A DNA stretch of 64,000 bases from assembly GCA_019162745.1 (NCBI GenBank), contig JAFLLC010000072.1:7647-71646 (forward strand), in the 5' to 3' direction. The first letter of the stretch is position 1, and each line of letters starts with the position of its first letter. Position numbers and translations under genes: made by a program. Under the pieces are notes generated by a model. The model ran no database searches. It saw nothing but the letters and a program-made list of their open reading frames with translations, and was not told where the DNA came from. The DNA is from Deltaproteobacteria bacterium (GTDB lineage: Bacteria > Desulfobacterota > Desulfuromonadia > Geobacterales > Pseudopelobacteraceae). Positions 9,033 through 20,288 of this stretch are shown here, piece after piece.

Positions 9033-11894
9033 ATGCATAAAAACAGGATAATGATTGTAGAGGATGAAGCGACCACCGCCCAAACGCTCGGTAAGTCACT
9101 GGTCCGGCTTCAGTACGATGTCGTTGCAATCGTTGACAACGGTGATGAAGCCATTGAAACTGCATCAACCTTACTCCCCGATCTGATCCTCATGGATGTG
9201 ACTCTAAAGGGAAACATCGACGGAATCACGGCTGCCAATCGTATATGTGAAGGTCTTGGTATACCGGTTATTTTTCTTACTGCACATGGAGATGACGCTA
9301 CCTTTTCCCGTACCAAGATATCGAACTCGTTTGCGTTTATTGAAAAACCGGTCAATCTGAACCACCTCAAGCACTGCATCGAAATGGCCATCTACAAGCA
9401 GACTCAGGAACGTATCCGGAAGCGGATGGAAAAGGAGCTTCTGCAGAGCGAGCTGAAAACCCTTGTTCTTTTGAAAGCCATTCCTGATCTTATCCTCCGT
9501 TGCCGGAACGACGGCACCATCCTTTACTGTCAGAAACCTAACTCCGCTGATTTTTCATTTATCCCAGACGACCTGATCGGAAAAAAGATAACTGACCTTC
9601 TGTCTCACGGAGCGGAAACGGCCGGTTACCACGACATCAGCCAAGGTCTTCAATCTGACGATCTGCAACTGTGCTTAAACTTTTCGGTACAAAACGTACC
9701 TCGCTATCTTGAACTGCGTTCAGTCAGGAGTGATACTGACGAAGTTTTGGTTATCGTCCGTGATATTACCGAGCGGCATCTGGCGGATGAAAAAATCCTG
9801 CGATATATGAACGAACTCAAAACTTCGCAAGACCTGATAGTACAGCAGTCTCACGATCTCATTGCCGCACACAACCGTGCTGAAACGGCCAATCAGGCAA
9901 AAAGTGATTTTCTGGCTACCATGAGTCATGAAATCCGTACCCCCATGAATAGCGTCATCGGTATGTCCGAACTCCTTCTTAAGACCGGATTATCAGAGCA
10001 GCAGCACCTTTTTGCCAATGGCATACTTAATTCTGCAAATACCTTGCTCGATATTATAAACGATATTCTTGATTTTTCTAAAGTTGAGTCGGGAAAGGTT
10101 GAAATTAAGCCTGCTCCCTTTGATTTACGCGCCTTATGTGAGAACGTGGGTGAACTTCTCGCGCCGAGAACCGCTGAAAAACAGGTAGAGCTCATTATCG
10201 GCTGCCCCCCGGAGATACCGACACATCTGATCGGTGATGCGGGGCGTATCAGGCAGGTGCTGGTGAATCTTGCCGGCAACGCGATCAAATTTACCAGCCA
10301 TGGCCATGTAATTATAGACGTGGAATGTCTTGGCGGCAGTGACAGGGAAACTTCTCTCCGGATCAAGGTCTCAGATACCGGCATCGGTATCGCAGAGGAT
10401 GCACTCCCCCAGTTGTTTCAGAAGTTCTATCAGGTGGATTCTCTTTCGCGCCCCTCTCTTGGCGGCACAGGTCTTGGACTTGCCATTAGTAAGAGCCTCG
10501 TTGAAATGATGGGTGGTACAATCGGTGTTAAAAGCCGTGCGGGCAAAGGCTCCACCTTCTGGTTCACGCTGCTGTTGCCGCTCGACTTATCCTGCGTGCC
10601 TGAACCGCTATCACACCATGAACTGGCCGGTATACGCGTTCTGATTGTCGACGACGTTCGGCAGAATCGTCTGCTCGTTGCCAGGCACCTAGCGTTCCGG
10701 GGGGTGCGCTGCACTCTGGCGCGTTCAGGGGAAAAGGCTCTGGAGTTGTTGAAAAGTGCACAGGTTAACAATGATTCCTTTCAGATTGCATTGATAGATC
10801 AGAATATGCCGGGGATGGATGGTGTGACCCTTGGCAGGAGAATAAAGGCGGATGATTCTATTGGCGAGACCCAGCTTATACTGCTCTCGCCACTCTCTCA
10901 GGAATATAAAAAGACGCCGGACTTTCCGGACACTATTTTCTCCGCATTTTTAGCTAAACCGATTAATTTGCATCGGGTTTTAGATGCTGTTACGGTGGTT
11001 TCTCTTTGTACGCAGCAGAAAAATCGCGGTAAATATGCTCTGAAAGATGCTGTTGCTTCTGCTGATTCAGGAGGAGGCCCCTCCCTGGAAACATTCAGGC
11101 AGATGCGTGTTCTTGTGGCCGAAGACAATATTTCCAGCCAGATTGTGGCGGCCACCATGCTCCAGTTTATAGGCTGCAAGGTTGATGTTGTCTCAAGCGG
11201 AAGGGACGCAGTTGCCATGGTGAGTCAGAATGACTACAATATAGTGCTGATGGATTGCAATATGCCGGATATGAATGGTTTTGAGGCGACCAGTGAGATC
11301 CGGCGACTGGAAGGTAACAAAAAACACACTATTATTGTCGCTCTCACGGCAAATGCCATCAAAGGGTTTCGGGAAAAATGCCTCGCATCCGGAATGGATG
11401 ATTACCTGAGTAAGCCGGTACGCTCCAGTAAAATACAAGAGATGGTAACGCGCTGGGCATCTCCGCTGCGGGATATTTCTTTCCAGATGTCGCCGCCTGC
11501 TTTGGAGGTTAGCTATGAAGTATCTTCCAATGCCGTATTTGACGCGGTGCGATTGCATAAGCTGCTGAAGATGTTTAAAAAAACAGGGAAAGATTTTGTG
11601 CCTGCGGTGGTTGAACCTTATTTGGAAAATGTCGAAAAAAATATTCCGGAATTGTACACTGCGGTTGCTGAAAAAAACTTTTCAGGAGTATACAAAACAG
11701 CGCATTATCTTCTGGGCGGAAGCAGAAACCTTGGTCTGCAGAAGCTTTCTGAAATATGCACCGGACTTCAGGACAATGCCACCAGGGACGATCATGACAA
11801 CGTCAGGGAACTCGTAATTGCCCTGGAGCGTGAGCTGCCGCTGGTTAAGGCATATGTGGACGATATGAAGATAAGCAGTCCGGTTGACAACTGA
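9033..11894 (+). CDS. Hybrid histidine kinase: REC-PAS-HisKA-HATPase-REC-REC-HPt
   Basis: Soluble multi-step phosphorelay kinase of about 953 aa (ATG at 9033; an in-frame TTG at 9030 is also possible, both behind GAGGGA). An N-terminal receiver 5-120 ([26 protein letters not shown]) is followed by a PAS-like segment, a HisKA box [17 protein letters not shown], HATPase ([12 protein letters not shown]), a second receiver ([15 protein letters not shown], with Ser at the switch Thr, FLAKPI), a third canonical receiver ([21 protein letters not shown]) and a C-terminal HPt domain ([12 protein letters not shown]). No transmembrane segment is seen, so it is probably cytoplasmic. The phosphoglucan enzyme gene starts 57 bp downstream in the same direction. 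No obvious output regulator is encoded next to it. Confidence 0.92.
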   Translation: MHKNRIMIVEDEATTAQTLGKSLVRLQYDVVAIVDNGDEAIETASTLLPDLILMDVTLKGNIDGITAANRICEGLGIPVIFLTAHGDDATFSRTKISNSFAFIEKPVNLNHLKHCIEMAIYKQTQERIRKRMEKELLQSELKTLVLLKAIPDLILRCRNDGTILYCQKPNSADFSFIPDDLIGKKITDLLSHGAETAGYHDISQGLQSDDLQLCLNFSVQNVPRYLELRSVRSDTDEVLVIVRDITERHLADEKILRYMNELKTSQDLIVQQSHDLIAAHNRAETANQAKSDFLATMSHEIRTPMNSVIGMSELLLKTGLSEQQHLFANGILNSANTLLDIINDILDFSKVESGKVEIKPAPFDLRALCENVGELLAPRTAEKQVELIIGCPPEIPTHLIGDAGRIRQVLVNLAGNAIKFTSHGHVIIDVECLGGSDRETSLRIKVSDTGIGIAEDALPQLFQKFYQVDSLSRPSLGGTGLGLAISKSLVEMMGGTIGVKSRAGKGSTFWFTLLLPLDLSCVPEPLSHHELAGIRVLIVDDVRQNRLLVARHLAFRGVRCTLARSGEKALELLKSAQVNNDSFQIALIDQNMPGMDGVTLGRRIKADDSIGETQLILLSPLSQEYKKTPDFPDTIFSAFLAKPINLHRVLDAVTVVSLCTQQKNRGKYALKDAVASADSGGGPSLETFRQMRVLVAEDNISSQIVAATMLQFIGCKVDVVSSGRDAVAMVSQNDYNIVLMDCNMPDMNGFEATSEIRRLEGNKKHTIIVALTANAIKGFREKCLASGMDDYLSKPVRSSKIQEMVTRWASPLRDISFQMSPPALEVSYEVSSNAVFDAVRLHKLLKMFKKTGKDFVPAVVEPYLENVEKNIPELYTAVAEKNFSGVYKTAHYLLGGSRNLGLQKLSEICTGLQDNATRDDHDNVRELVIALERELPLVKAYVDDMKISSPVDN

Positions 11895-11951
11895 TAAATA
11901 TTAAGGCAAAAACAGATGCTGCTGCATCTGCCGGTTTCAAAGGAGTTTTTG

Positions 11952-14516
11952 ATGGACTTCACAAAAATGCTGCATACATTCACCGTAGTACCCTCGCTAA
12001 CCGAAGAACTGGCGGCGCTCCAGCGTATCGCCTATAATCTCTGGTGGTGCTGGGAGGTCGATGCGATTGACCTGTTCCGTCGTCTGGATGTCGATCTGTG
12101 GAAGTCCACCCGCCACAATCCTGTTGAAATTCTGGGTATCCTGCAGCAGACCACGCTTGATGCGCTCAAAAACGACGAGGGTTTCATGGTTCACCTTAAG
12201 AAAGTGGACGAGAAGCTGACTGAATATCTTGGTGCAAAGACCTGGTTTCAAAACAGCTGCAGCAGCAGTGCAAAGATGAAAGTGGCTTATTTTTCTATGG
12301 AGTTCGGTCTGCACGAGTCGCTGCCGATCTATTCCGGGGGGCTCGGTATTCTGGCTGGAGACCATCTTAAATCAGCCTCCGATCTCGGATTGCCTTTGGT
12401 CGGAGTCGGCCTGCTCTACCGTCAGGGGTATTTCCGCCAGTATCTTAATAACGAAGGGTGGCAGCAGGAGTATTATCCCGAGAACGACTTTTACAACCTG
12501 CCGCTGACTCTGGAGCGGGACGAAAGCGGAGTGCCTTTGTCGTTCGAGCTGGAATTCGGTCCTCGAAAATTCAATGTTCATATCTGGCGGGTGCAGGTCG
12601 GTCGCGTTCCACTGTACCTGCTGGATACCAATCTGGAGGAGAACCGTCCTGAAGATCGCCTTATCACTGCCCAGCTCTATTTTGGCGACAAGGAGATGCG
12701 CATTATCCAGGAGATCCTGCTCGGGATCGGCGGTATCCGTGCCCTGCGACTCATGGGGATCATCCCGAATATTTGCCATATGAACGAAGGGCATGCCGCC
12801 TTTATGGCGCTGGAACGCATCCGGCTGCTGATGGAAAAACGCGGCATCAGCTTTAATGAGGCTCGCGAGGTCGTAAAATCCGGTAATGTTTTCACCACCC
12901 ACACTCCGGTAGAGGCGGGAATTGACCATTTCCCGCCAGAACTGATCGACAAGTTTTTCGGCCGTTATTTCAAAATGCTGGGGCTTCTCCATGATGAATT
13001 TATCGCCCTGGGACGCCAGAACCCGAAAAACCAGCAGGAGTCATTCTGTATGGCGGTGCTGGCCCTCAAGCTCGCCGGACACGTAAATGGCGTCAGCCAG
13101 CTGCACGGTGAGGTTTCACGCCAGATGTGGCGCAATGCCTGGCCGGAACTCCCATTGGAGCAGGTGCCGCTGACTTCAATCACCAACGGTATTCACACCC
13201 GTACCTGGATGTCCAATCATATGGCAAGTCTGCTGGTACGTTATCTCGGGACGCGTTGGCTGGAAGATCCGACCGACCATACTGCATGGCGCCGAATCTC
13301 AAAAATTCCGGATACCGAGCTTTGGCGGGCCCAGCAGAACTGCCGCGAGAAGCTGGTTGATTTTGCCCGGAAACGGCTCAAGGAGCAGTTGATCAAGGTT
13401 GGCGCCACCTTCAAAGAGATTGCTGTTGCCGAGGAGGTTCTCGATCCGGAAGTGCTGACGATCGGTTTTGCCAGGCGGTTTGCAACGTATAAACGCGGGA
13501 CGCTTCTGCTGCGGGACCTTGACCGATTGGCCTCTATTCTCAACCATCCGGATAAGCCGGTGCAGTTCATTTTTGCCGGTAAGGCCCATCCGCAGGATCA
13601 TGAGGGTAAGGAACTTATCCGCCAGATTGTACAGGCATCACATCAGGAACGCTTCCGTCACCGGATTGTATTTATCGAAGATTACGATATGGAAGTAGCT
13701 CGGCATCTGGTTCAAGGGGTTGACGTCTGGCTGAACACGCCGCTCAGACCAATGGAGGCGAGCGGTACCAGCGGTATGAAAGTGGCCTTCAATGGCGGCC
13801 TCAATCTGAGCGTTCTTGACGGCTGGTGGTGTGAAGGATATCAGGGAAACAACGGCTGGGCGATCGGCAAAGGTGAAGTCTACGAGGATATAGAATACCA
13901 GAATCAGGTTGAAGGTCGCGCCGTCTATGATTTGCTGGAAAAAGAAGTTGTGCCGAGCTTCTATGATCAGGGGAGCGACGGTGTTCCGCGCTCATGGGTC
14001 GCCACCATGAAGGCATCAATGCAGAGCCTCTGCCCGGTGTTTTCAACGGACCGGATGGTGCAGGAATATACTCTGCATTCCTATATTCCGGCGTTTACTC
14101 AATGGAAACAGCTGGTCGCTGACGATCTGGCGCTGGCTCTTGATTTTGGACACTGGAAAGAGCGGGTTTTTAAAGCCTGGCCTCAGGTACGTGTTTTACA
14201 TGCCGATGCGAATGTTACAGATGCCGTAGCGGTCGGGAGTATGGTTCCTGTTACAGCCGGCGTCGACCTTGGGGCTCTTGCAGTCGATGACGTTTCAGTG
14301 GAAGGATATTTCGGGGTGCTCGATTCTACCGGTACTATTGTGGGAGGAGAAACGGTGCCGCTTGAGATGACGCGCGAACTCGGCAATGGGCTCTATGAAT
14401 TCGGCGGAGCCCTGGAGTGTCGCTTCTGCGGGCGGCACGGTTTTATGCTGCGAGTTGCGCCGCATCACAAAGTTTTGGGCAACATCTACGAACCGGGCTA
14501 CCTGATCTGGGGGTAG
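11952..14516 (+). CDS. glgP: Alpha-glucan (glycogen/maltodextrin) phosphorylase
   Basis: Phosphorolyses alpha-1,4-glucans to glucose-1-phosphate using PLP. About 854 aa, of the alpha-glucan phosphorylase subfamily that begins with a DUF3417-type N-terminal domain (YNLWWCWEVDAIDLFRRLD). The motif EASGTSGMKVAFNGG near residue 610 carries the PLP-binding Lys, and GFARRFATYKR the phosphate-site basic residues. I chose the ATG at 11952, preceded by AAGGAG with good spacing, over an in-frame ATG at 11916 that lacks a ribosome site. The short gap to the hybrid kinase suggests co-transcription. Glucose-1-phosphate could feed nucleotide-sugar synthesis, which would link storage polysaccharide turnover to the exopolysaccharide genes downstream; that link is inference. 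Confidence 0.95.
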   Translation: MDFTKMLHTFTVVPSLTEELAALQRIAYNLWWCWEVDAIDLFRRLDVDLWKSTRHNPVEILGILQQTTLDALKNDEGFMVHLKKVDEKLTEYLGAKTWFQNSCSSSAKMKVAYFSMEFGLHESLPIYSGGLGILAGDHLKSASDLGLPLVGVGLLYRQGYFRQYLNNEGWQQEYYPENDFYNLPLTLERDESGVPLSFELEFGPRKFNVHIWRVQVGRVPLYLLDTNLEENRPEDRLITAQLYFGDKEMRIIQEILLGIGGIRALRLMGIIPNICHMNEGHAAFMALERIRLLMEKRGISFNEAREVVKSGNVFTTHTPVEAGIDHFPPELIDKFFGRYFKMLGLLHDEFIALGRQNPKNQQESFCMAVLALKLAGHVNGVSQLHGEVSRQMWRNAWPELPLEQVPLTSITNGIHTRTWMSNHMASLLVRYLGTRWLEDPTDHTAWRRISKIPDTELWRAQQNCREKLVDFARKRLKEQLIKVGATFKEIAVAEEVLDPEVLTIGFARRFATYKRGTLLLRDLDRLASILNHPDKPVQFIFAGKAHPQDHEGKELIRQIVQASHQERFRHRIVFIEDYDMEVARHLVQGVDVWLNTPLRPMEASGTSGMKVAFNGGLNLSVLDGWWCEGYQGNNGWAIGKGEVYEDIEYQNQVEGRAVYDLLEKEVVPSFYDQGSDGVPRSWVATMKASMQSLCPVFSTDRMVQEYTLHSYIPAFTQWKQLVADDLALALDFGHWKERVFKAWPQVRVLHADANVTDAVAVGSMVPVTAGVDLGALAVDDVSVEGYFGVLDSTGTIVGGETVPLEMTRELGNGLYEFGGALECRFCGRHGFMLRVAPHHKVLGNIYEPGYLIWG

Positions 14517-14684
14517 CACAGAAATAATCGGGGTGATAGTCGACGCACAGTCTGGAACCCCCACCCTTTTAAAACCCACATGAAATATTTATTACTGTAA
14601 TGCTCTTAAATTGTGATATAGAATTTTACGGCTCACGTTAGCATTAACGCGCTTAATCCTGTTTGTCAGGGCTGGGAGCTTACA

Positions 14685-17600
14685 TTGCCGATATCACACA
14701 CAGCAATAGCCGGTAAATCCCGTCTCCTTCTCTATCTTGCTCTGATAGTTGCCGGCTTGGCGGGCAATTGTTTCAACTTCCCGCTTTTCACTAATATCGA
14801 TTTCATTTTTGGCAGCATTTTTGCCATGCTGGCACTGCAGTTCTTCGGGTTTGGCCCGGGCATCCTGGCGGCTGCAATCATTGCAAGCTATACCTACCTC
14901 CTCTGGAATCATCCCTACTCCATCGTTATCATGACCGCCGAGGTTGCAGTTGTCGGTTGGCTGATGGTGCGCCGCAAAATGGGGATGGTGCTTGCCGATA
15001 CATTCTACTGGCTGCTGCTCGGCATGCCGCTGGCCTACCTTTTTTTCCATACCGTCATGCATGTCCCTTTAAGCGGCACCTACATTGTCATGATGAAAGA
15101 GGCGGTGAACGGCATCTTCAATGCTTTGGTCGCCCGCCTTATATTTGCCTGTTTTGCCCTCCGTACGCGCTCATTGCTGACGTCTTACCGCGAGATTATG
15201 TACAACCTGCTGGCCTTTTTCGTGTTGTGTCCGGTGCTGGCCCTGCTGGCGATCGGCAGCCGAGCCGATTTTGACGCAACGGACCGTCATGTTCGTATAA
15301 CGCTTATTGAAAACAGTAAGGGGGCGGAGCAGCGCCTGAAAACATGGGTGGAGAACAGGAAAACAACCATTATTAATCTGGCTGAGATGGCTGCTTCGCG
15401 TTCGCCGCAGCAGATGCAAACGTATCTGGAACAGGCGATGAGGTCGGATGTCAATTTTCTGCGGATCGGGCTTCAGAACAGAGAAGCGACATCAGTCGCT
15501 TTTTACCCTCTGACAGACGAACAGGGGCATAACAACATCGGCACTAACTTCGCGGATCGCCCCTACATTCCGCAGCTCAGGCGGACGCTCAAACCGATGC
15601 TCTCCGAAGTTGTAATGTCGAGGATCGGTACCCCCAAACCGATGGTCGCGATACTTGCTCCGGTGGTCATTCGTGGAGAATACGGCGGTTACGTTTCCGG
15701 TATCCTGAGTCTGGAGCAGATCCGGGAGTACCTGGACAAAAACTTGAACGTACATACCGCCTTCTACACACTGATCGATAAAAACGGTAACATCATTATG
15801 ACCAACCGCACCGATCATACGGTCATGAATCCATTTGTGCTCGGCAAAGGGATGCTCCATCCTCTTGATCAAGGTATCAGTCACTGGGTGCCGCCCGTGC
15901 CTCCCAATACCCCCAAATTTGAACGCTGGCAGAAATCTTTCTATATTACTGAAAACGCCATCGGCAGTCTCTCGGAATGGAGACTGATTCTTGGTCAGCC
16001 GGTTGCGCCTTTCCAAAAGATATTGTACGATAATTATACCGACAAGTTGACCCTGTTATTCGTTATTCTGCTCCTGGCTCTGGCGCTGGCTGAATTTTTA
16101 AGCCGCAACATGGTCGTTACCCTGGGAGAGCTCCGCTCGCTGACCTACCAGCTTCCGGCCAAGCTGACTACGGAAAAGAATGATATTGTCTGGCCTGAAA
16201 GCGGCATTAAAGAGGCTAATCACCTGATCAACAATTTCCGGGAGATGGTGAAATTGCTGGCGAAACAGTTCCATGAGATTCGGCAGATCAACGAATTGCT
16301 GGAACAACGGGTTGAGGAGCGAACTCGGGAGTTGCGGGAGAGTGAGGAAGCTTACCGCGCCGTGGCTGATTTTACCTACGATTGGGAATACTGGGTCTCA
16401 CCGGACGGCAGCCTGCGCTACCTCTCTCCCTCTTGCGAGCGCCATACCGGATATAGCAGAGAAGAGTTCCTGCAAGACGCCGGTCTTCTGAAGCGGATCA
16501 CACATCCTGATGATTGGGACAGGCTCGACGATCACGTGTCGGTTAATCAGGATTCTACAGTGAAAGCGCATCCGCACTACGTTGACTTCCGGATTCGTAC
16601 CCGCAGCGGAGAAGAACGCTGGTTCTCGCATGTTTGTCGACCGGTATATGACGGTGACGGGAAATATCTGGGACAGCGTGCCTCCAACAGGGATATTACC
16701 AAGCGTAAGCAGGCGGAGGATTCCCTTAGAAAGTCCGAGACACTCTATCACTCGCTGGTCGAGACCTCACAGGATTTGATCTGGCAATGTGATGCGGAGG
16801 GTAGATATATCTACCTCAATCTGGCGTGGGAACAGGTTCTCGGCTATGAACTGGACGAGATGCTCGGCAAGCAATTCAGCGACTTTCAAACTACTGAAAG
16901 CGCCGCGCGTTCACTGGCAGCGTTCAGCCGCGTATTGGGGGGCGATTCGGCCAATAATTTTGAAACCATTCATGTAGGGAAATCCGGTCGTGAAATCCAT
17001 CTGGTCTTTAATGCCCTGTTTATGTGTGATGATACCGGGAATATAGTCGGCGCGAGCGGGACGGCATACGACATTACGGAGCGCAAGTTGATGGAGGAGG
17101 AGTTACGCAAGGCAAAAGCCGCCGCCGAAGCAGCCAATATCGCCAAAAGCCGCTTCCTGGCAATCATGAGCCACGAGATCCGTACACCGATGAACGGCGT
17201 AGTCGGCATGATCGAACTGCTGCAGCATACCAAGCTGACCCCGGAACAACAGGAATACGCTGAAATAGCCAAAAAATCCGGTTTTGAACTGGTAGGCCTG
17301 CTTAACGACATACTCGATATTTCCAAAATAGAAGCGGACAAGATAGAGCTGGAGAAATCCGGCTTTGAGCTGCGATCGGTTATTTCCGGCGCCATCAGCA
17401 TCCTATTGCCTCAGGCCCGCGAAAAAGGGCTGGAACTAAGTTTTTCGATAGATAAAGATGTTTCAACGGCTTTAAAAGGTGACTCAGGCAGGTTGCGTCA
17501 GATCATAACCAACCTTGTCAGTAACGCCATTAAATTTACCCCCGCTGGATCCGTAACGCTCCAGGTCCGGAAAGATACCGAAGTTGACAGCTCGATTACA

Positions 17601-18332
17601 CTCCGGTTTCTGGTAAGCGACAGCGGCATTGGCATTGCAGCTGACAAGTTGGAGCACATATTCGAGCCATTCACCCAGGCCGATAGTTCCACTACGCGCA
17701 CCTATGGCGGCACCGGACTGGGATTGGCGATATGCAAACAGTTGTCAGCACTGATGGGGGGGACTGTTGGTGTAGAGAGTGTGGAAGGCGAAGGGTCGAC
17801 GTTCTGGTTTACGGTGGTATTGGAGAAGCAGAGATCCGGTAAAATTCAGCCTGCTTCTACCCCGCTATCAAATGGAGGGGCGAGGGGGAATTTGAAATAC
17901 GGCAGCCAAGGCCAAATCCCCCTTAATCTCCCTTTAACAAAAAGTGATACATCTGCAGCCATTCGCATCCTGTTGACCGAGGATGACCCCAATGCCCAGA
18001 AAATAGTACCAAAGCTGCTCAAAAGTTACGGCTATCAGGTGGATGTGGCAGTTGATGGAATAGAAGCATTGCAGGCTCTTCAGGAAAACGACTATGCACT
18101 GGTGCTGATGGACTGCATGATGCCGAAGATGAACGGCTATGAGGTCACCACCATCATCCGCAATCCTGCCTCAGCCGTGCGTCGTCATGACATTCCGGTA
18201 ATTGCGCTGACCGGGAACGCCATGAAGCAGGATCGTGACAGGTGCATTGCCGCCGGTATGGACGATCATCTCCCCAAACCTCTTTTGTTGGCTGATCTGC
18301 TTGCAAAGCTGGATAAGTGGCTGCATATGTAA
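14685..18332 (+). CDS. Membrane-bound hybrid histidine kinase (MASE-like/dCache-PAS-PAS-HisKA-HATPase-REC)
   Basis: 1215-aa sensor. Several hydrophobic helices (about 12-190), an extracytoplasmic dCache-like sensing region (about 200-455), one more TM helix (about 457-477), a coiled-coil-like linker, PAS 1 (about 555-680), PAS 2 (about 690-805), HisKA ([18 protein letters not shown]), HATPase ([12 protein letters not shown]) and a canonical C-terminal receiver ([25 protein letters not shown]). The TTG start at 14685 sits 6 nt after GGGAG. The linker between HATPase and receiver is encoded by a REP-like palindrome (17870-17938), so it is probably an in-frame insertion. It converges with a LysR gene. 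Ligand and partner are unknown. Confidence 0.9.
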   Translation: MPISHTAIAGKSRLLLYLALIVAGLAGNCFNFPLFTNIDFIFGSIFAMLALQFFGFGPGILAAAIIASYTYLLWNHPYSIVIMTAEVAVVGWLMVRRKMGMVLADTFYWLLLGMPLAYLFFHTVMHVPLSGTYIVMMKEAVNGIFNALVARLIFACFALRTRSLLTSYREIMYNLLAFFVLCPVLALLAIGSRADFDATDRHVRITLIENSKGAEQRLKTWVENRKTTIINLAEMAASRSPQQMQTYLEQAMRSDVNFLRIGLQNREATSVAFYPLTDEQGHNNIGTNFADRPYIPQLRRTLKPMLSEVVMSRIGTPKPMVAILAPVVIRGEYGGYVSGILSLEQIREYLDKNLNVHTAFYTLIDKNGNIIMTNRTDHTVMNPFVLGKGMLHPLDQGISHWVPPVPPNTPKFERWQKSFYITENAIGSLSEWRLILGQPVAPFQKILYDNYTDKLTLLFVILLLALALAEFLSRNMVVTLGELRSLTYQLPAKLTTEKNDIVWPESGIKEANHLINNFREMVKLLAKQFHEIRQINELLEQRVEERTRELRESEEAYRAVADFTYDWEYWVSPDGSLRYLSPSCERHTGYSREEFLQDAGLLKRITHPDDWDRLDDHVSVNQDSTVKAHPHYVDFRIRTRSGEERWFSHVCRPVYDGDGKYLGQRASNRDITKRKQAEDSLRKSETLYHSLVETSQDLIWQCDAEGRYIYLNLAWEQVLGYELDEMLGKQFSDFQTTESAARSLAAFSRVLGGDSANNFETIHVGKSGREIHLVFNALFMCDDTGNIVGASGTAYDITERKLMEEELRKAKAAAEAANIAKSRFLAIMSHEIRTPMNGVVGMIELLQHTKLTPEQQEYAEIAKKSGFELVGLLNDILDISKIEADKIELEKSGFELRSVISGAISILLPQAREKGLELSFSIDKDVSTALKGDSGRLRQIITNLVSNAIKFTPAGSVTLQVRKDTEVDSSITLRFLVSDSGIGIAADKLEHIFEPFTQADSSTTRTYGGTGLGLAICKQLSALMGGTVGVESVEGEGSTFWFTVVLEKQRSGKIQPASTPLSNGGARGNLKYGSQGQIPLNLPLTKSDTSAAIRILLTEDDPNAQKIVPKLLKSYGYQVDVAVDGIEALQALQENDYALVLMDCMMPKMNGYEVTTIIRNPASAVRRHDIPVIALTGNAMKQDRDRCIAAGMDDHLPKPLLLADLLAKLDKWLHM
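17870..17938. repeat. REP-like imperfect palindrome inside the hybrid kinase gene
   Basis: GGAGGGGCGAGGGGGAATTTG (left arm, from 17874) faces CAAATCCCCCTTAATCTCCC (right arm, from 17913) as an imperfect inverted repeat of about 24 bp around an 18-bp centre. This C/G-run style is typical of dispersed extragenic palindromes. It is read through in frame and yields a Gly/Asn/Pro-rich linker. Confidence 0.6.
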
Positions 18333-18373
18333 GAAATGATTCTGTAGAAGTAAACATCCGCCTACTTTGATGG

Positions 18374-19333
18374 TTACGGAGCAAAAGGCGGACCAATGTC
18401 GGCAGGGCTACAGCACGAAAAATCTATTTCTCCCGGTGTTTTTCTGAATAACCCCCTTATTTCCTCAATTAAATTCCCGAGCAGCTGCGTTGATGCTGAG
18501 GAGTTGCCGACGATAAGTGTACGTTTGTAAGCGTGGTCAAAGCCGGTGGCGCGATGGGTGCGCAGGGTTCCCTCTTCCACGAATTTTGCAATAACAGATC
18601 TGGACAGAAAAGCGAGGCCATAGCCTTGGAGTACCGAGCTGATGATAAGGTGAAGGTCGTCATAATAAATAATTCTGTTGAAGTCAGTACAATCCCTCCC
18701 CAGTTGCTTCATGTTGTGATCTAGCAGTTTGCTGGAACAGCATCCCTCATTTCTGGTGTAAAGGTCAAAACCGATCAGGTCCTCAATTAGCACCTCCGCT
18801 CCTGTAAGACCCAATTGCGGTGAACTGACAAAGACGACTTCATCTCCTGGCAGTTCAAATGTTTCAAGATCGGCTAAATCATAATCCGTATTATGCTCAA
18901 TTACACCCACCTGGTAAAACCCCTTCAGCATTCCATCGACAACCTTGTCCGGCATTTCGAAAGAAAACTTAAGCTCCAGCATATCCGGTTTGTGCAGCAT
19001 AAAAGCCTTCATTATTTCCGGTAGGTAGGTGATGCCAAAGGAAGGTGTACAACAGAAGGTGATTCCGGTTTTCAGAGAAAGTCCGCGAAGATCGTTCAAC
19101 AGGTCATTTTCAATCTGTAAAATTTTTTCAGCTTTTTCGATTACAACCAGTCCCGCCTCGGTCGCAATCATCACCGGTCCAGAGCGGTCTACAAGTGGGT
19201 AACCATACTGATCTTCCAAAAATTTGATTCTGCGGGATACCGCAGACTGGGTTATAAAAAGATTTTCAGCCGCCTTGGAAAAACTGCCGGTAGCTATGGA
19301 TTCTACAAGTGTGCGTAAATACGCTAATTTCAT
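18374..19333 (-). CDS. LysR-family transcriptional regulator
   Basis: 319-aa LysR regulator. N-terminal winged HTH (about 3-62) with TGSFSKAAENLFITQSAVS and the RRIKFLEDQ linker helix, then a two-lobed effector-binding domain. The C-terminal 20 residues (CCSPADIGPPFAP end) extend slightly past the usual domain. It is transcribed convergently with the hybrid kinase, 41 bp apart, and no divergent structural gene adjoins it, so its target cannot be read from context. A Fur-box-like sequence lies about 50 bp upstream (19382-19400). The effector is unknown. Confidence 0.92.
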   Translation of the reverse strand: MKLAYLRTLVESIATGSFSKAAENLFITQSAVSRRIKFLEDQYGYPLVDRSGPVMIATEAGLVVIEKAEKILQIENDLLNDLRGLSLKTGITFCCTPSFGITYLPEIMKAFMLHKPDMLELKFSFEMPDKVVDGMLKGFYQVGVIEHNTDYDLADLETFELPGDEVVFVSSPQLGLTGAEVLIEDLIGFDLYTRNEGCCSSKLLDHNMKQLGRDCTDFNRIIYYDDLHLIISSVLQGYGLAFLSRSVIAKFVEEGTLRTHRATGFDHAYKRTLIVGNSSASTQLLGNLIEEIRGLFRKTPGEIDFSCCSPADIGPPFAP

Positions 19334-19381
19334 CGTTATCCCCTGTAAATCACCATTTTGTTAATAGAAACGCATGGCTTT

Positions 19382-19400
19382 ATGATTAATTATCATTATC
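19382..19400. promoter_or_regulatory. Possible Fur-box-like site upstream of the LysR gene
   Basis: Matches about 13 of 19 positions of the classical Fur consensus, with the half-site ATCATTATC perfect. It lies 49 bp before the LysR start. Weak evidence only. Confidence 0.25.
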
Positions 19401-19562
19401 AATATAGCAGATTAACAGACGTGGATGCATCCAAAATCATCTGTATAAGTTGTATACATAATCTGGATTTGAGAAGGATTACAGCTGAGGGGGAAGCAGC
19501 GGTTGATTCGCGAATATTTGACGATGCCCTATAGCGCCGCTCTCTGTCCGGAATAAATGGAA

Positions 19563-20261
19563 TCAGCTTTTATTGGGATCTAAAAAGGAAGATTTGAGGA
19601 TAATATTTTTTCTGCCGATAATTTCGATTTCGCCCGACTGACTTAACCGTGCCAGCAGTCTGCTCACTGTTTCTCTGGCAAGTGCCGCAAAATCTGCTAT
19701 TTCCTTATGTGTAAGCTTGAATGGGATAATGATTCCTCTTACGTCCTTGATGCCGTAAGCAGAGCTGATATGGGCCAGTACCGCCCTCACCCTGGTTTCT
19801 GCATCAGGCATTCCGAGTACCCGCAGCATTACCCATGAATCTCTCAGACGCTCACAGAGCATGCTGATAATATGCTTGAGAACATTTGTATCCTTCATAA
19901 AGTACTGCTCAAAATCTACTTTAGAGATCAACCCCACTGTGGCATCTTCCATAGCCACAATTGTCGCTGGCTGGGATTTTCCATCCAACAGGGTCATTTC
20001 ACCAAAAAAGTCCCCCCGCTTGCGGATGACCAGTATTTGTTCCTTCCCGTCAGCAGTTATTCGTATTACTTTGATTTTTCCGGAGAAAATAACATACATG
20101 AAGCTTTTTGATTCATCTTCCATGAGAATAATGGAATTCTTTTTGAAATGTTTCTCCGTGATAATCTGATTAAGTCTGGATTTCTCATCCGGAAGCATCC
20201 CGGAGAATATAGGGATGTTCTCAAGCATTTTGAGGTGGTTATGGCTGCCTGACTCTTTCAT
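19563..20261 (-). CDS. Crp/Fnr-family transcriptional regulator
   Basis: 232 aa. Cyclic-nucleotide-binding-type beta-barrel (about 15-130), long dimer helix and C-terminal winged HTH (LTHKEIADFAALARETVSRLL). In the phosphate-binding cassette (FFGEMTLLDGKSQPATIVA) the Arg-Ser pair that binds cAMP phosphate in Crp is Gln-Pro, so classical cAMP binding is unlikely. No N-terminal Cys cluster for an Fe-S centre is present, so it is not an Fnr-type oxygen sensor. The gene starts 27 bp after the end of a GGDEF-protein gene on the same strand, which suggests one operon and a possible c-di-GMP link. DNA targets are unknown. Confidence 0.9.
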   Translation of the reverse strand: MKESGSHNHLKMLENIPIFSGMLPDEKSRLNQIITEKHFKKNSIILMEDESKSFMYVIFSGKIKVIRITADGKEQILVIRKRGDFFGEMTLLDGKSQPATIVAMEDATVGLISKVDFEQYFMKDTNVLKHIISMLCERLRDSWVMLRVLGMPDAETRVRAVLAHISSAYGIKDVRGIIIPFKLTHKEIADFAALARETVSRLLARLSQSGEIEIIGRKNIILKSSFLDPNKS

Positions 20262-20288
20262 GGGGCATACCTCTGCTTTTATCTGATG

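Noticed and set aside
14517..14684. Terminator after glgP (GGGGT...ACCCC)
   Set aside because: Stem is short, the loop is long and the following TTTTAAAA is not a clean T-run.
19563..20261. Fnr-type oxygen sensor
   Set aside because: No N-terminal cysteine cluster for an iron-sulfur centre.
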